From Flavobacterium channae (lineage in GTDB: Bacteria; Bacteroidota; Bacteroidia; Flavobacteriales; Flavobacteriaceae), in contig NZ_CP089096.1 of the NCBI RefSeq assembly GCF_021172165.1, positions 1,116,001 to 1,180,000 of the forward strand: 64,000 nucleotides of DNA, written 5' to 3'. Numbering within the stretch: position 1 is the first letter of the stretch; every line of letters starts with the position of its first letter. The position numbers and the translations under genes are program-made. The notes beneath the pieces were generated by a model. It was not told where the DNA came from, ran no database searches, and saw only the letters and a list, made by a program, of their open reading frames with translations. Of the stretch, positions 17,119 to 26,216 are shown in pieces.

Positions 17119-18039
17119 ATGAGCAATATTCTCGAAGTTCAAAATGTAGTTAAACAATATGGCGATTATACCGCTTTAAATAATGTTTCATTACAGGTTC
17201 CAAAAGGAAGTATTTACGGACTTTTAGGTCCTAATGGTGCTGGAAAAACCTCTTTAATTCGTATTATCAATCAAATCACAATGCCAGATAGCGGTGTAGT
17301 GTTTTTAGATGGTGAAAAGTTAAATCCAGAACATGTAAAACACATTGGATACATGCCCGAAGAGCGTGGTTTGTATAAAACCATGAAAGTAGGAGAGCAA
17401 TGTTTGTATTTGGCACAATTAAAAGGTATGCCAGAAGCTGAAGCTAAAAAGCAATTGAAATATTGGTTTGAAAAGTTCGAAATTCAAGGTTGGTGGGATA
17501 AGAAAATTCAGGAACTTTCTAAAGGTATGGCGCAAAAAATTCAGTTTATTGTAACGGTTTTGCACCAACCTAAATTACTGATTTTAGACGAACCATTTTC
17601 AGGTTTTGACCCGGTTAATGCCAATTTAATTAAAGACGAAATCATTGAATTGAATAAAAAAGGAACTTCGGTAATTTTTTCTACACACCGAATGGAATCT
17701 GTAGAAGAAATGTGTGATTACATTGCGTTAATTCACAAATCAAACAAGCTTATCGAAGGAAAATTAGATGATGTAAAACGTCAACATCGTACCAATATTT
17801 ATCAAGTGGGAATTATCACGAATAATATTGAAGGTTTAATGGTAAGTTTAACTCACAAATTTACCATTGGGCAAACCAACTTCAAATCGTTAAATGATGA
17901 TTTAAAATTGGAAGTCCATCTAGAAAATCATTCTTCTAATGAATTGATTTCGATTTTAACACAATTTGGTCAAGTGACCCATTTTATGGAAAAAATCCCA
18001 ACAGTTAACGATATATTCATTCAAACCGTAAGTCAATAA
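17119..18039 (+). CDS. ABC transporter ATPase (NatA-like)
   Basis: 306 residues. Walker A (GLLGPNGAGKTSL), signature LSKGMAQKIQ and Walker B with LLILDEPFSGFDP are intact. The C-terminal ~90 residues are the extra domain typical of NatA/CcmA-type exporter ATPases. It pairs with the permease gene 2 bp downstream. The substrate cannot be predicted; Na+ export as in NatAB is only one possibility. Confidence 0.92.
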   Translation: MSNILEVQNVVKQYGDYTALNNVSLQVPKGSIYGLLGPNGAGKTSLIRIINQITMPDSGVVFLDGEKLNPEHVKHIGYMPEERGLYKTMKVGEQCLYLAQLKGMPEAEAKKQLKYWFEKFEIQGWWDKKIQELSKGMAQKIQFIVTVLHQPKLLILDEPFSGFDPVNANLIKDEIIELNKKGTSVIFSTHRMESVEEMCDYIALIHKSNKLIEGKLDDVKRQHRTNIYQVGIITNNIEGLMVSLTHKFTIGQTNFKSLNDDLKLEVHLENHSSNELISILTQFGQVTHFMEKIPTVNDIFIQTVSQ

Positions 18040-18041
18040 TC

Positions 18042-19340
18042 ATGAGCGTATTATCATTAATTATCAAGAGAGAATTTATTGCAAAAGTGCGCAATAAATC
18101 ATTTATCGTAATGACTTTTTTAGGTCCGTTATTGATTGTAGGAATGACCTTTTTAATTGCGTATTTATCAAGTGTAAATAAAGGCGATATTAAAACAATT
18201 GGAGTTCACGATAGAGCCAATATATTTGTCAACGATTTCAAAAATTCAGAAGATATTAAATATGTGAATCTTTCCAATTTGTCTTACGATAAGGCAAAAG
18301 ATTCGGCAAGCAATGCCTTTGAAGGACTAATTTATGTGCCAGAAGTTCAAAATGTAGAAGAATTGGCTACTAAAACAACCTACATTTCAGATGATAGTCC
18401 GAAAATGGATTTCTTAATGAATTTGCAACGCACTATTGATGCGAAATTAAATAGAGAAAACCTTAACAAATTAGGTTTTGATGCTGAAAAAATTGAAAAA
18501 GCTAAAATTAAATCGGAAGTACAATTTGCAAAGTTTTCAGGTGAAGACGGATTGAAAAATTTAACAATTATTAAAATAATAATTGGTTTTGTATTTGGAT
18601 ATTTAATTATGATGTTCATTATTATTTACGGAAACATGGTGATGAGAAGTGTAATCGAAGAAAAAACAAATCGTATTATTGAAATTATTATTTCTTCGGT
18701 AAAACCTTTCCAATTGATGATGGGAAAAATCATTGGAACTTCATTGGCAGGAATATTACAATTCTTAATTTGGATTATACTTGGTTTAGTGTTAATGCTT
18801 TCATTAACAGCTGTTTTTGGTGGTCAACAAGAAGTTGTAACAACAACAAAAGTTTCTTCTGAACAAGCTGCATTAGTTTCGGACATTATTAGTCAAATGC
18901 ACTTATATATAAATGAAATTCCAGTTTTCACTATCTTAATTTCATTTGTAATTTTCTTTATTGGAGGTTACTTTTTATACAGTTCGTTCTATGCAGCTAT
19001 TGGTGCCGCTGTAGATTCTGAAACCGATTCACAACAGTTTTTAATGCCAATTTTAATGCCATTAATGTTAGCTGTTTATGTTGGGTTTTTAACGGTTATG
19101 AATGATCCAAATGGAACAGTTGCAGTTGTATTTTCATTAATCCCATTAACCTCACCAATTGTTATGCTAATGCGTATTCCATTTGGAGTTCCTTTATGGC
19201 AATTGCTACTTTCTATCGTTTTATTGTACGGAACGTTTATCTTTGTAGTGTGGTTTGCATCAAAAATCTACAGAGTAGGTATTTTAATGTACGGAAAAAA
19301 GCCAACTTGGAAGGAATTATATAAATGGTTGAAATACTAA
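18042..19340 (+). CDS. ABC-2-type permease (NatB-like)
   Basis: 432 residues. An N-terminal membrane segment (about 22-45) is followed by a ~130-residue extracytoplasmic domain, then five or so hydrophobic segments from about 180 to 425, with VIEEKTNRIIEIIISSVKP as the family's conserved cytoplasmic helix. The start follows the ATPase stop by 2 bp, so the two form one exporter. Confidence 0.9.
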   Translation: MSVLSLIIKREFIAKVRNKSFIVMTFLGPLLIVGMTFLIAYLSSVNKGDIKTIGVHDRANIFVNDFKNSEDIKYVNLSNLSYDKAKDSASNAFEGLIYVPEVQNVEELATKTTYISDDSPKMDFLMNLQRTIDAKLNRENLNKLGFDAEKIEKAKIKSEVQFAKFSGEDGLKNLTIIKIIIGFVFGYLIMMFIIIYGNMVMRSVIEEKTNRIIEIIISSVKPFQLMMGKIIGTSLAGILQFLIWIILGLVLMLSLTAVFGGQQEVVTTTKVSSEQAALVSDIISQMHLYINEIPVFTILISFVIFFIGGYFLYSSFYAAIGAAVDSETDSQQFLMPILMPLMLAVYVGFLTVMNDPNGTVAVVFSLIPLTSPIVMLMRIPFGVPLWQLLLSIVLLYGTFIFVVWFASKIYRVGILMYGKKPTWKELYKWLKY

Positions 19341-19343
19341 TAC

Positions 19344-20180
19344 ATGTTAAAGCAAATAACAGAAATATTAAAATTTAAGTTAATCGATACTAAATCAATT
19401 GATTTTACGGTTGCTAATATTTTAGTTTTGGTATTTGCTTTAATTTTTACATCTGTTATACTTAAACTTATTCGAAAAGTAGTTACAAGAAAGCTTTCTA
19501 CAGATGATAAGAACAAATTTATTAGTGTATTTCAATTTGCAAAGTATGTTATTTATGTTTTAGTTTTCATTTTCATTTTGCATTCAAGCGGAATAAATAT
19601 GAATGTATTTATAACTGCTTCAGCAGCTTTATTTGTTGGAATTGGATTTGCATTACAAACTTTTTTTCAAGATATAATTTCTGGTATTTTAATGATTTTA
19701 GATCAATCATTGCATGTAGGAGATATTATCGAAGTTGATGGAAAAGTAGGTCAGGTAAAAGAAATTAAATTAAGAACTACGAGAGTTGTTACTCGAAATG
19801 ATAGAGTTATGATTATTCCAAATCATAAATTTATGATTGAAACGTTATTCAATTGGACTCAAAATAATTCAACCAATAGAGAAAATGTAACTATTGGTGT
19901 AGCTTATGGAAGTGATGTAAATTTGGTAAAGCAAATTTTAATAAATTGCGCTAAAAGCACAGAAGGAGTTATTTTACCAGAATCGATAGCAGTTTTGTTT
20001 GAAGATTTTGCAGACTCATCATTAAATTTTGCTGTTTATTTTCATGTCGATAATGGTATGAATAGTCCAAAAATACAAAGTGATATTCGATTCAAAATCG
20101 ACCAAGAATTTAGAAAAAATAATATTCAAATACCTTTTCCTCAAAGGGATGTTCGTATAGTTACAAGTAAAGAAAACTAA
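19344..20180 (+). CDS. MscS-family small-conductance mechanosensitive channel
   Basis: 278 residues with three N-terminal membrane helices; the pore helix is followed by FFQDIISGILMILDQSLHVGDIIEV and GKVGQVKEIKLRTT, the MscS signature around the beta domain. The channel opens on membrane tension to release solutes on osmotic downshock. It is translationally close to the ABC permease (3 bp) and to the response regulator (2 bp), so probably one operon. Confidence 0.93.
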   Translation: MLKQITEILKFKLIDTKSIDFTVANILVLVFALIFTSVILKLIRKVVTRKLSTDDKNKFISVFQFAKYVIYVLVFIFILHSSGINMNVFITASAALFVGIGFALQTFFQDIISGILMILDQSLHVGDIIEVDGKVGQVKEIKLRTTRVVTRNDRVMIIPNHKFMIETLFNWTQNNSTNRENVTIGVAYGSDVNLVKQILINCAKSTEGVILPESIAVLFEDFADSSLNFAVYFHVDNGMNSPKIQSDIRFKIDQEFRKNNIQIPFPQRDVRIVTSKEN

Positions 20181-20182
20181 AA

Positions 20183-21346
20183 ATGTCAAAAATATTAGTT
20201 ATAGAAGACGAAGCAGCAATCAGAAGAGTATTGGTTAAAATACTTTCTGAGGAAAATGATTCGTACAAAGTAGAAGAAGCAGAAGACGGTTTACAAGGAG
20301 TTGAAAAAGTCAAAAATGACGATTACGATTTAATTCTTTGTGATATTAAAATGCCAAAAATGGATGGTGTTGAGGTATTGGAAGCTGTAAAAAAAATAAA
20401 GCCAGAAATCCCAATGGTCATGATTTCAGGTCATGGCGATTTAGAAACAGCTATTAATACAATGCGTTTAGGTGCTTTTGATTATATTTCAAAACCACCA
20501 GATTTGAATCGTTTGTTAAACACGGTTCGAAATGCATTAGATAAAAAACAATTGGTAGTTGAGAATAAAATCTTGAAAAAGAAAGTTTCTAAAAACTACG
20601 AAATGATTGGTAATAGCGAAGCAATTAATCATATTAAAACGATGATTGATAAAGTTGCTCCAACAGATGCTCGTGTATTGATTACTGGTCCAAATGGAAC
20701 TGGAAAAGAGTTGGTAGCACATCAACTTCATGAAAGAAGCGAACGTGCATCTGCTCCCATTATTGAGGTGAATTGCGCAGCTATTCCGTCTGAATTAATA
20801 GAAAGTGAATTATTTGGTCATGTAAAAGGAGCATTTACTTCTGCTGTTAAAGATAGAGCTGGAAAGTTTGAAGCTGCCGATGGTGGAACCATTTTCCTGG
20901 ATGAGATTGGTGATATGAGTTTGCCAGCTCAAGCAAAAGTGTTACGTGCTTTACAAGAGAATTTAATTCAACGTGTTGGTGCTGATAAAGACATTAAAGT
21001 TAATGTTAGAGTTGTGGCAGCAACAAATAAAGATTTGAAAAAAGAAATCGAAGAAGGACGATTTAGAGAAGACTTATATCATCGTTTAGCGGTTATTTTA
21101 ATTAAAGTTCCTGCGTTAAATGATAGAAGAGATGATATTCCAGAATTGATTGAGCATTTTGCTTTAAAAATTGCTTCTGAGCAAGGAAATACAGCAAAAA
21201 CATTTTCAAAATCGGCCATCAAATTATTACAAGAATACGATTGGACAGGAAACATTAGAGAATTAAGAAATGTAGTAGAACGCTTAATTATTTTAGGCGG
21301 AAACGAAATTTCGGAGCAAGATGTAAAACTGTTTGCAAGTAAATAA
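20183..21346 (+). CDS. NtrC-like response regulator lacking a DNA-binding domain
   Basis: 387 residues. A receiver domain (1-120; phosphoacceptor in DLILCDIKMPKMDG) precedes an AAA+ sigma-54 activator domain (Walker A TGPNGTGKELVA, Walker B FLDEIGD). The sigma-54 contact loop reads GAFTSA rather than GAFTGA. The protein ends at the AAA+ lid (NEISEQDVKLFASK), with no Fis-type HTH. Such regulators can act from solution or may have another role. No cognate kinase is adjacent. Confidence 0.9.
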   Translation: MSKILVIEDEAAIRRVLVKILSEENDSYKVEEAEDGLQGVEKVKNDDYDLILCDIKMPKMDGVEVLEAVKKIKPEIPMVMISGHGDLETAINTMRLGAFDYISKPPDLNRLLNTVRNALDKKQLVVENKILKKKVSKNYEMIGNSEAINHIKTMIDKVAPTDARVLITGPNGTGKELVAHQLHERSERASAPIIEVNCAAIPSELIESELFGHVKGAFTSAVKDRAGKFEAADGGTIFLDEIGDMSLPAQAKVLRALQENLIQRVGADKDIKVNVRVVAATNKDLKKEIEEGRFREDLYHRLAVILIKVPALNDRRDDIPELIEHFALKIASEQGNTAKTFSKSAIKLLQEYDWTGNIRELRNVVERLIILGGNEISEQDVKLFASK

Positions 21347-21349
21347 AAT

Positions 21350-21421
21350 TGATAATAGGTAAATGGTTATGGGTAAATGGTTACCTATTGCCATTTACCC
21401 TTTACCCATTACCATAAAAAA
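21350..21421. repeat. GGTAAATGG/CCATTTACC repeat, partly palindromic
   Basis: Repeats of GGTAAATGGT / GGGTAAATGGTTACC followed by the inverted CCATTTACCC...CCCATTACC. The units resemble the heptamer array at 52396-52486. It lies between the response regulator and the helicase-like gene and could form a long imperfect hairpin. Confidence 0.7.
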
Positions 21422-21423
21422 CA

Positions 21424-22038
21424 ATGCAATTAAAAAAAATAAACCCAAACCTTCAGAAAGCTTTAGTTGAAAACGATTTTGTTGAAGCAAATGAGTTACA
21501 ACAAGAAACTTTTTCAACGATTAAAAGCGGTATTGATGCTGTTGTTCAATCTCCAAAGAATAGTGGTAAAACAACAACTATTTTGTTGAATGTAATTCAG
21601 AAAATGGAAAAACCTGTTGGAGAAAGTACGAGAGCACTAATCTTAGTTCAGGATAAAGAGAAGGTGTTAGAAGCTGTTGAAATGTTTAAGAAATTAAATC
21701 ATTATACCAATTTGAGAGTCTTTGGTGTACATGAAAAAGGGGATATCGATTATGATAAAAATCAAATTTCTGTGGGAATGGATGTTTTAATCGGAACGCC
21801 AATTCGTATTAACGAAATGTTTTCTTCTGCCGGATTTAATATGAATACGATAAAAATGTTTGTTGTTGATGATGTAGATGAAATGCTTCGTAAACGTGAA
21901 GATGCTATTATTCTCCGACTTTCTATGAGCGCCGAAAAAACACAACGTTTATTTTTCTGTTCTGAAATTACAGAAAGGGTAGAAGTCCTCGCTGATAAAA
22001 TTATGATTGAACCTCTGTTTTTTGAAATGGAAGATTAA
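21424..22038 (+). CDS. Half-length DEAD-box helicase-like protein, motifs degenerate
   Basis: 204 residues, corresponding only to the first RecA-like domain of a DEAD-box helicase. Elements are a Q-motif region (NDFVEANELQQETF), motif I as SPKNSGKTTT, motif Ib as IGTPIR, and motif II reduced to VVDDVDEML instead of DEAD. Motif III SAT is replaced by SMSAEK, and the second RecA domain is absent. The frame is intact and ends at a clean terminator, so it is a gene rather than a fragment. Probably an RNA-binding protein without unwinding activity. Confidence 0.8.
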   Translation: MQLKKINPNLQKALVENDFVEANELQQETFSTIKSGIDAVVQSPKNSGKTTTILLNVIQKMEKPVGESTRALILVQDKEKVLEAVEMFKKLNHYTNLRVFGVHEKGDIDYDKNQISVGMDVLIGTPIRINEMFSSAGFNMNTIKMFVVDDVDEMLRKREDAIILRLSMSAEKTQRLFFCSEITERVEVLADKIMIEPLFFEMED

Positions 22039-22042
22039 GAAT

Positions 22043-22074
22043 AAAAAAAACGCCTGAATTTTCAGGCGTTTTTT
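22043..22074. terminator. Bidirectional terminator
   Basis: CGCCTGAA-TT-TTCAGGCG perfect stem flanked by A- and T-runs, between the convergent genes ending at 22038 and 22081. Confidence 0.9.
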
Positions 22075-22080
22075 ATGAAG

Positions 22081-24201
22081 TTATTTTACTTGATCTAAAC
22101 CTCTTTTTTTCAATAAAGGTTTTACACTTGGTTCAGCACCTCTAAATTTCTTGTATAATTCCATTGGGTCTTCGGTTCCACCTTTTTCAAGAACATTTTT
22201 TCTAAATGATTCTGCATTATCAGAATTAAATAAACCATTAATTTTAAATACTTCAAAAGCGTCTGTATCTAATACTCCAGACCAAATGTAACTGTAATAT
22301 CCAGCAGAATAACCACCTGCAAAAATATGATTGAAATAAGTACTTCTATATCTAGGAATAATTGTGTTAGGTAAATCTATTTTATTCATCGCTTCTTTTT
22401 CAAATGAATCAGCATCTTTTGTAATGTCACTTTTTTGGGTGTGATATTCCATATCTAGTAAAGAAGCTGCTAAATATTCAAGCGTTGCAAAACCTTGATC
22501 AAAAGTTCCTGCTTTTTGCATTTTTTCAATTAAGGCATCAGGAATAACATTGTCATTTTCAAAGTGTTTTGCATACATTTTCATTACTTCTGGTTCGGCG
22601 GCCCAGTTTTCCATAATTTGGGATGGTAATTCAACAAAATCTCTTGGAACGCTTGTTCCTGCTAAACTTTCATAAGTTACATTTGATAATAGTCCGTGTA
22701 ATGCGTGTCCAAATTCATGGAAAAAAGTACTTACTTCATCAAATGTCAATAACGCTGGTGCTTTTTCTGTTGGTTTTGTAAAGTTGCAAACAATTGAAAC
22801 AATTGGAGCAATACGTTTTCCATTTTCCATTTTTTGAGTTCTGTAAGAAGTCATCCAAGCACCACCTCTTTTTGATGCTCTAGGATGAAAATCCATGTAC
22901 AAAATTCCTACATGAGAACCGTCAGCTTCTGTAACTTCCCAAACCGTTACATCGTCATGGTATTTTGGAATATCTTGTAATTGTTTAAATTGTAATCCGT
23001 ATAAATTTTTACAAACGGTAAAAACACCTTCTCTTGTTTTCTCTAAACTAAAGTAAGGTTTCATTTCTTGCTCGTCTAATTCAAAACGTTCTTTTCTAAT
23101 TTTTTCAGCGTAATATCTCCAATCATATGGTTGTACGTCATTTTTAATTCCGTCTTTCACCATCATCTTTTTTATGTCAGCGGCTTCCTTATTAGCCATT
23201 GCTAAAGCTGGAGTCCATAAATCTTTCAACAATTTGATAGCTGTTTCAGGGTTTTTAGCCATCGATTTTTCTAAAACATAATCAGCATGTGTTTCATAAC
23301 CAAGAAGACGCGCTTTTTTGCCTCTTAAATTGGCAATCTTTATAGCTAATTCTTTATTGTCTTTTTCATTATTGTTATTAGCTCTCATTTGGTAAGCATT
23401 CCAAATTTCCTTACGCAATTTTCTGTTAGCGCTGTATTGTAAAAACGGCATTACACTTGAGTTTGATAATGTGAAAACCCATTTGCCTTCCTTACCACGA
23501 GATTTAGCATCAGCAGTGGCAGTTTCAATAAGTTCATTTGGTAATCCTTCTAATTCTTTTTTGTCTGAAATAACTAATTCATACGAGTTGGTTTCAGATA
23601 AAATGTTTTGACCATATTTTAATGTAGCAACTGCCATTTCAGCATTAATTTCTCTTAATTGCTTTTTGTTTTCTTCAGAAAGATTAGCGCCACTTCTTAC
23701 AAAGTTTTTATATAAGTTTTCTAAAATTTTAGCTTGTTCATTATTTAACTTCAAACTTTTTTGATTGTCCCAAACCGATTTTACTCTTTTGAACAAAGCG
23801 TCATTTAAAAAAATATTATCGTTATGAGCAGATAATTTTGGAGCTAATTCTTTTGCGATAGCTTGAATTTCTTCGTTAGTATTAGCGCTACTTACATTGT
23901 AAAAAACAGTACTCACCCTAGAAAGCAATTTTCCAGAATTTTCCATAGCCAAAACTGTATTGTCAAACGTTGGTTTTTCTTTGTTTGAAACTATAGCATC
24001 AATTTCTGCTTCTTGTTTTTTTATTCCTTCTAAAATTGCAGGTTTATAATGGTCATTTTTAATTAAATGAAAAGGAGGAACTTGATATGGTGTTGTATAC
24101 GTTTCAAAAAACGGATTCATGGTCGTTTTGTTTTTTTCTTGTGAGTGTAATGTTGCAGCACTTGTTAATGCTGAAAATAAAAGTAATGTTTTGATTTTCA
24201 T
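22081..24201 (-). CDS. M3-family zinc oligopeptidase, exported
   Basis: 706 residues. N-terminal signal peptide (MKIKTLLLFSALTSAATLHS). The thimet/Dcp-type zinc site FHEFGHALHG, with a downstream Glu-containing ELPSQIMENWA segment, is present, and the C-terminus has the GGYSAGYYSYIWS substrate-binding segment. The family cleaves short peptides (dipeptidyl carboxypeptidase or oligopeptidase A). The signal peptide places it in the periplasm, where it would digest peptides taken across the outer membrane. Confidence 0.93.
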   Translation of the reverse strand: MKIKTLLLFSALTSAATLHSQEKNKTTMNPFFETYTTPYQVPPFHLIKNDHYKPAILEGIKKQEAEIDAIVSNKEKPTFDNTVLAMENSGKLLSRVSTVFYNVSSANTNEEIQAIAKELAPKLSAHNDNIFLNDALFKRVKSVWDNQKSLKLNNEQAKILENLYKNFVRSGANLSEENKKQLREINAEMAVATLKYGQNILSETNSYELVISDKKELEGLPNELIETATADAKSRGKEGKWVFTLSNSSVMPFLQYSANRKLRKEIWNAYQMRANNNNEKDNKELAIKIANLRGKKARLLGYETHADYVLEKSMAKNPETAIKLLKDLWTPALAMANKEAADIKKMMVKDGIKNDVQPYDWRYYAEKIRKERFELDEQEMKPYFSLEKTREGVFTVCKNLYGLQFKQLQDIPKYHDDVTVWEVTEADGSHVGILYMDFHPRASKRGGAWMTSYRTQKMENGKRIAPIVSIVCNFTKPTEKAPALLTFDEVSTFFHEFGHALHGLLSNVTYESLAGTSVPRDFVELPSQIMENWAAEPEVMKMYAKHFENDNVIPDALIEKMQKAGTFDQGFATLEYLAASLLDMEYHTQKSDITKDADSFEKEAMNKIDLPNTIIPRYRSTYFNHIFAGGYSAGYYSYIWSGVLDTDAFEVFKINGLFNSDNAESFRKNVLEKGGTEDPMELYKKFRGAEPSVKPLLKKRGLDQVK

Positions 24202-24310
24202 TAGGACAATTTTTAAAACGTAAAAATACTAGTTTTCAATTGTAGAGTCTAAAACTTAACTATATTTTATGAAATGTGTTTACTTCATTCTATAATCTAA
24301 TTTTAAAATC

Positions 24311-24318
24311 TATCTTTG
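24311..24318 (+). promoter_or_regulatory. Candidate -7 element for the ABC-F gene
   Basis: TATCTTTG matches the consensus; the implied leader is about 60 nt and T-rich. No -33 TTG at the right spacing. Confidence 0.45.
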
Positions 24319-24382
24319 CACCTTCAAAAAATTCAAGGAAAAATACTTTTAATTTTTTACTTATAACTTTTTACTTTTAAAA

Positions 24383-26014
24383 ATGATTACTGTAAACGAC
24401 ATAGCTGTAGAATTTGGAGGCACAACACTTTTTAGTGATGTAACTTTTGCAATTAATGAAAATGATAAAATTGCCTTAATGGGTAAAAATGGAGCTGGTA
24501 AATCAACTCTTTTAAAAATTGTTGCAGGAGCAAACAAACCTACCAGAGGTGGAATTTCGGCTCCAAGTGATGCAGTAATTGCTTATTTGCCTCAGCATTT
24601 ATTAACTTCAGATAACTGTACAGTTATGGAAGAAACATCAAAAGCGTTTGCTGATGTTTTGAATATGAAGAAAGAAATTGACGAAATTAACGAACAATTG
24701 ACTATTCGTACAGATTATGAAAGCGACGATTATATGAAATTAATTGAGCGCGTTTCGGAACTTTCTGAAAAATTCTATTCTATCGAAGAAGTAAATTATG
24801 AAGCAGAAGTTGAAAAAGTTTTAAAAGGATTAGGATTCGAAAGAGAAGATTTTACTCGATTAACATCGGAGTTTTCAGGAGGTTGGAGAATGCGTATTGA
24901 ATTAGCTAAAATCCTTTTGAAAAAACCAGATTTAATTCTTTTAGATGAGCCAACCAATCACTTGGATATGGAAAGTATTGAGTGGTTAGAAGACTTCTTG
25001 ATTAATCAGGCAAAAGCGGTAATGGTAATTTCTCACGACAGAGCTTTTGTCGATAACATTACCAATCGTACCATTGAAGTTACAATGGGAAGAATTTACG
25101 ATTACAAAGCAAAATATTCTGATTATTTGGTTTTACGTCAAGATAGAAGAATTCATCAGCAAAAAGCATACGATGAACAACAAAAATTCATTGCAGAAAA
25201 CCAAGCATTTATTGAGCGTTTCAGAGGAACTTTTTCTAAAACAGAACAAGTGCAATCGCGTGTACGTATGTTAGAAAAATTAGTTCTTGTAGAAGTTGAC
25301 GAAGTGGATACTTCGGCATTAAAATTAAAATTTCCACCATCGCCACGTTCAGGTCAATATCCTGTTGTAGTTGAAGGATTATCTAAATCATATGGCGATC
25401 ATGTTGTTTTTAAAGATGCCAATATGGTTATCGAAAGAGGACAAAAAGTAGCTTTAGTTGGTAAAAATGGAGAAGGAAAATCTACCATGATTAAAGCAAT
25501 TATGGGTGAAATTGATTTTGATGGAAAGTTAGAAATTGGTCACAATGCACAAATTGGTTATTTTGCACAAAATCAAGCAGCTTTGTTAGATGGAGAAGCA
25601 ACTGTTTTTGATACCATTGATAGAATTGCTGTTGGTGATGTTCGTACTAAAATTAAAGACATGTTAGGCGCTTTTATGTTTAAAGGTGATGATATTCAAA
25701 AGAAAGTAAAAGTGCTTTCTGGAGGAGAAAAAACACGTTTGGCGATGATTAAATTATTGTTAGAGCCAGTAAATGTTTTAATTCTGGATGAGCCAACAAA
25801 TCACTTGGATATGAAAACAAAAGACATTATTAAAGATGCTTTACGCGATTTTGATGGTACCTTAATTTTAGTTTCTCACGATCGTGATTTCTTAGACGGT
25901 TTAGCGGAGAAAGTATTTGAGTTTGGGCACAAGCGTGTAAAAGAGCATTTTGAAGATATTAAAGGATTCTTAGCACACAAGAAAATGGATTCTTTAAAAG
26001 AAATTGAGAAATAA
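24383..26014 (+). CDS. ABC-F family ATPase (ribosome-associated)
   Basis: 543 residues: two ABC cassettes without membrane segments. First cassette: GKNGAGKSTLL, FSGGWRMRIELAKIL and LDEPTNHLDMESIEWL. A charged linker at about 245-315 is the P-site-tRNA interaction motif. Second cassette: GKNGEGKSTM, LSGGEKTRLAM and LDEPTNHLDMKT. ABC-F proteins bind the ribosomal E site and act in translation regulation or antibiotic protection. The sequence resembles the housekeeping YbiT/Uup-like type more than resistance types, so no resistance is claimed. Confidence 0.92.
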   Translation: MITVNDIAVEFGGTTLFSDVTFAINENDKIALMGKNGAGKSTLLKIVAGANKPTRGGISAPSDAVIAYLPQHLLTSDNCTVMEETSKAFADVLNMKKEIDEINEQLTIRTDYESDDYMKLIERVSELSEKFYSIEEVNYEAEVEKVLKGLGFEREDFTRLTSEFSGGWRMRIELAKILLKKPDLILLDEPTNHLDMESIEWLEDFLINQAKAVMVISHDRAFVDNITNRTIEVTMGRIYDYKAKYSDYLVLRQDRRIHQQKAYDEQQKFIAENQAFIERFRGTFSKTEQVQSRVRMLEKLVLVEVDEVDTSALKLKFPPSPRSGQYPVVVEGLSKSYGDHVVFKDANMVIERGQKVALVGKNGEGKSTMIKAIMGEIDFDGKLEIGHNAQIGYFAQNQAALLDGEATVFDTIDRIAVGDVRTKIKDMLGAFMFKGDDIQKKVKVLSGGEKTRLAMIKLLLEPVNVLILDEPTNHLDMKTKDIIKDALRDFDGTLILVSHDRDFLDGLAEKVFEFGHKRVKEHFEDIKGFLAHKKMDSLKEIEK

Positions 26015-26033
26015 TTCAACGAATAAATTAGTA

Positions 26034-26069
26034 AACGATAAAAGCTCCAATTTTGGAGCTTTTATCGTT
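26034..26069. terminator. Terminator with 17-bp palindromic arms
   Basis: AACGATAAAAGCTCCAA / TTGGAGCTTTTATCGTT with a TT loop. It terminates the ABC-F gene; the remaining ~150 bp before 26217 is A/T-rich with no feature I can support. Confidence 0.88.
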
Positions 26070-26216
26070 TATAAATAAATTCTTAACATGAAGTTTATGT
26101 TTTCATTAATATTACTTCTAATTTTATTGATAACTCGATAAATATTTTAAATTTGTATAGCTAATGGTGTATTCATTTTAAATGAACATTAGCATAAACC
26201 AATTCGTACAATTATA

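Noticed and set aside
25047..25274. Second frame inside the ABC-F gene
   Set aside because: Shadow of the ABC-F reading frame with no protein features.
24383..26014. ABC-F antibiotic-resistance protein
   Set aside because: The sequence looks like the housekeeping YbiT/Uup-like type and there is no mobile context.
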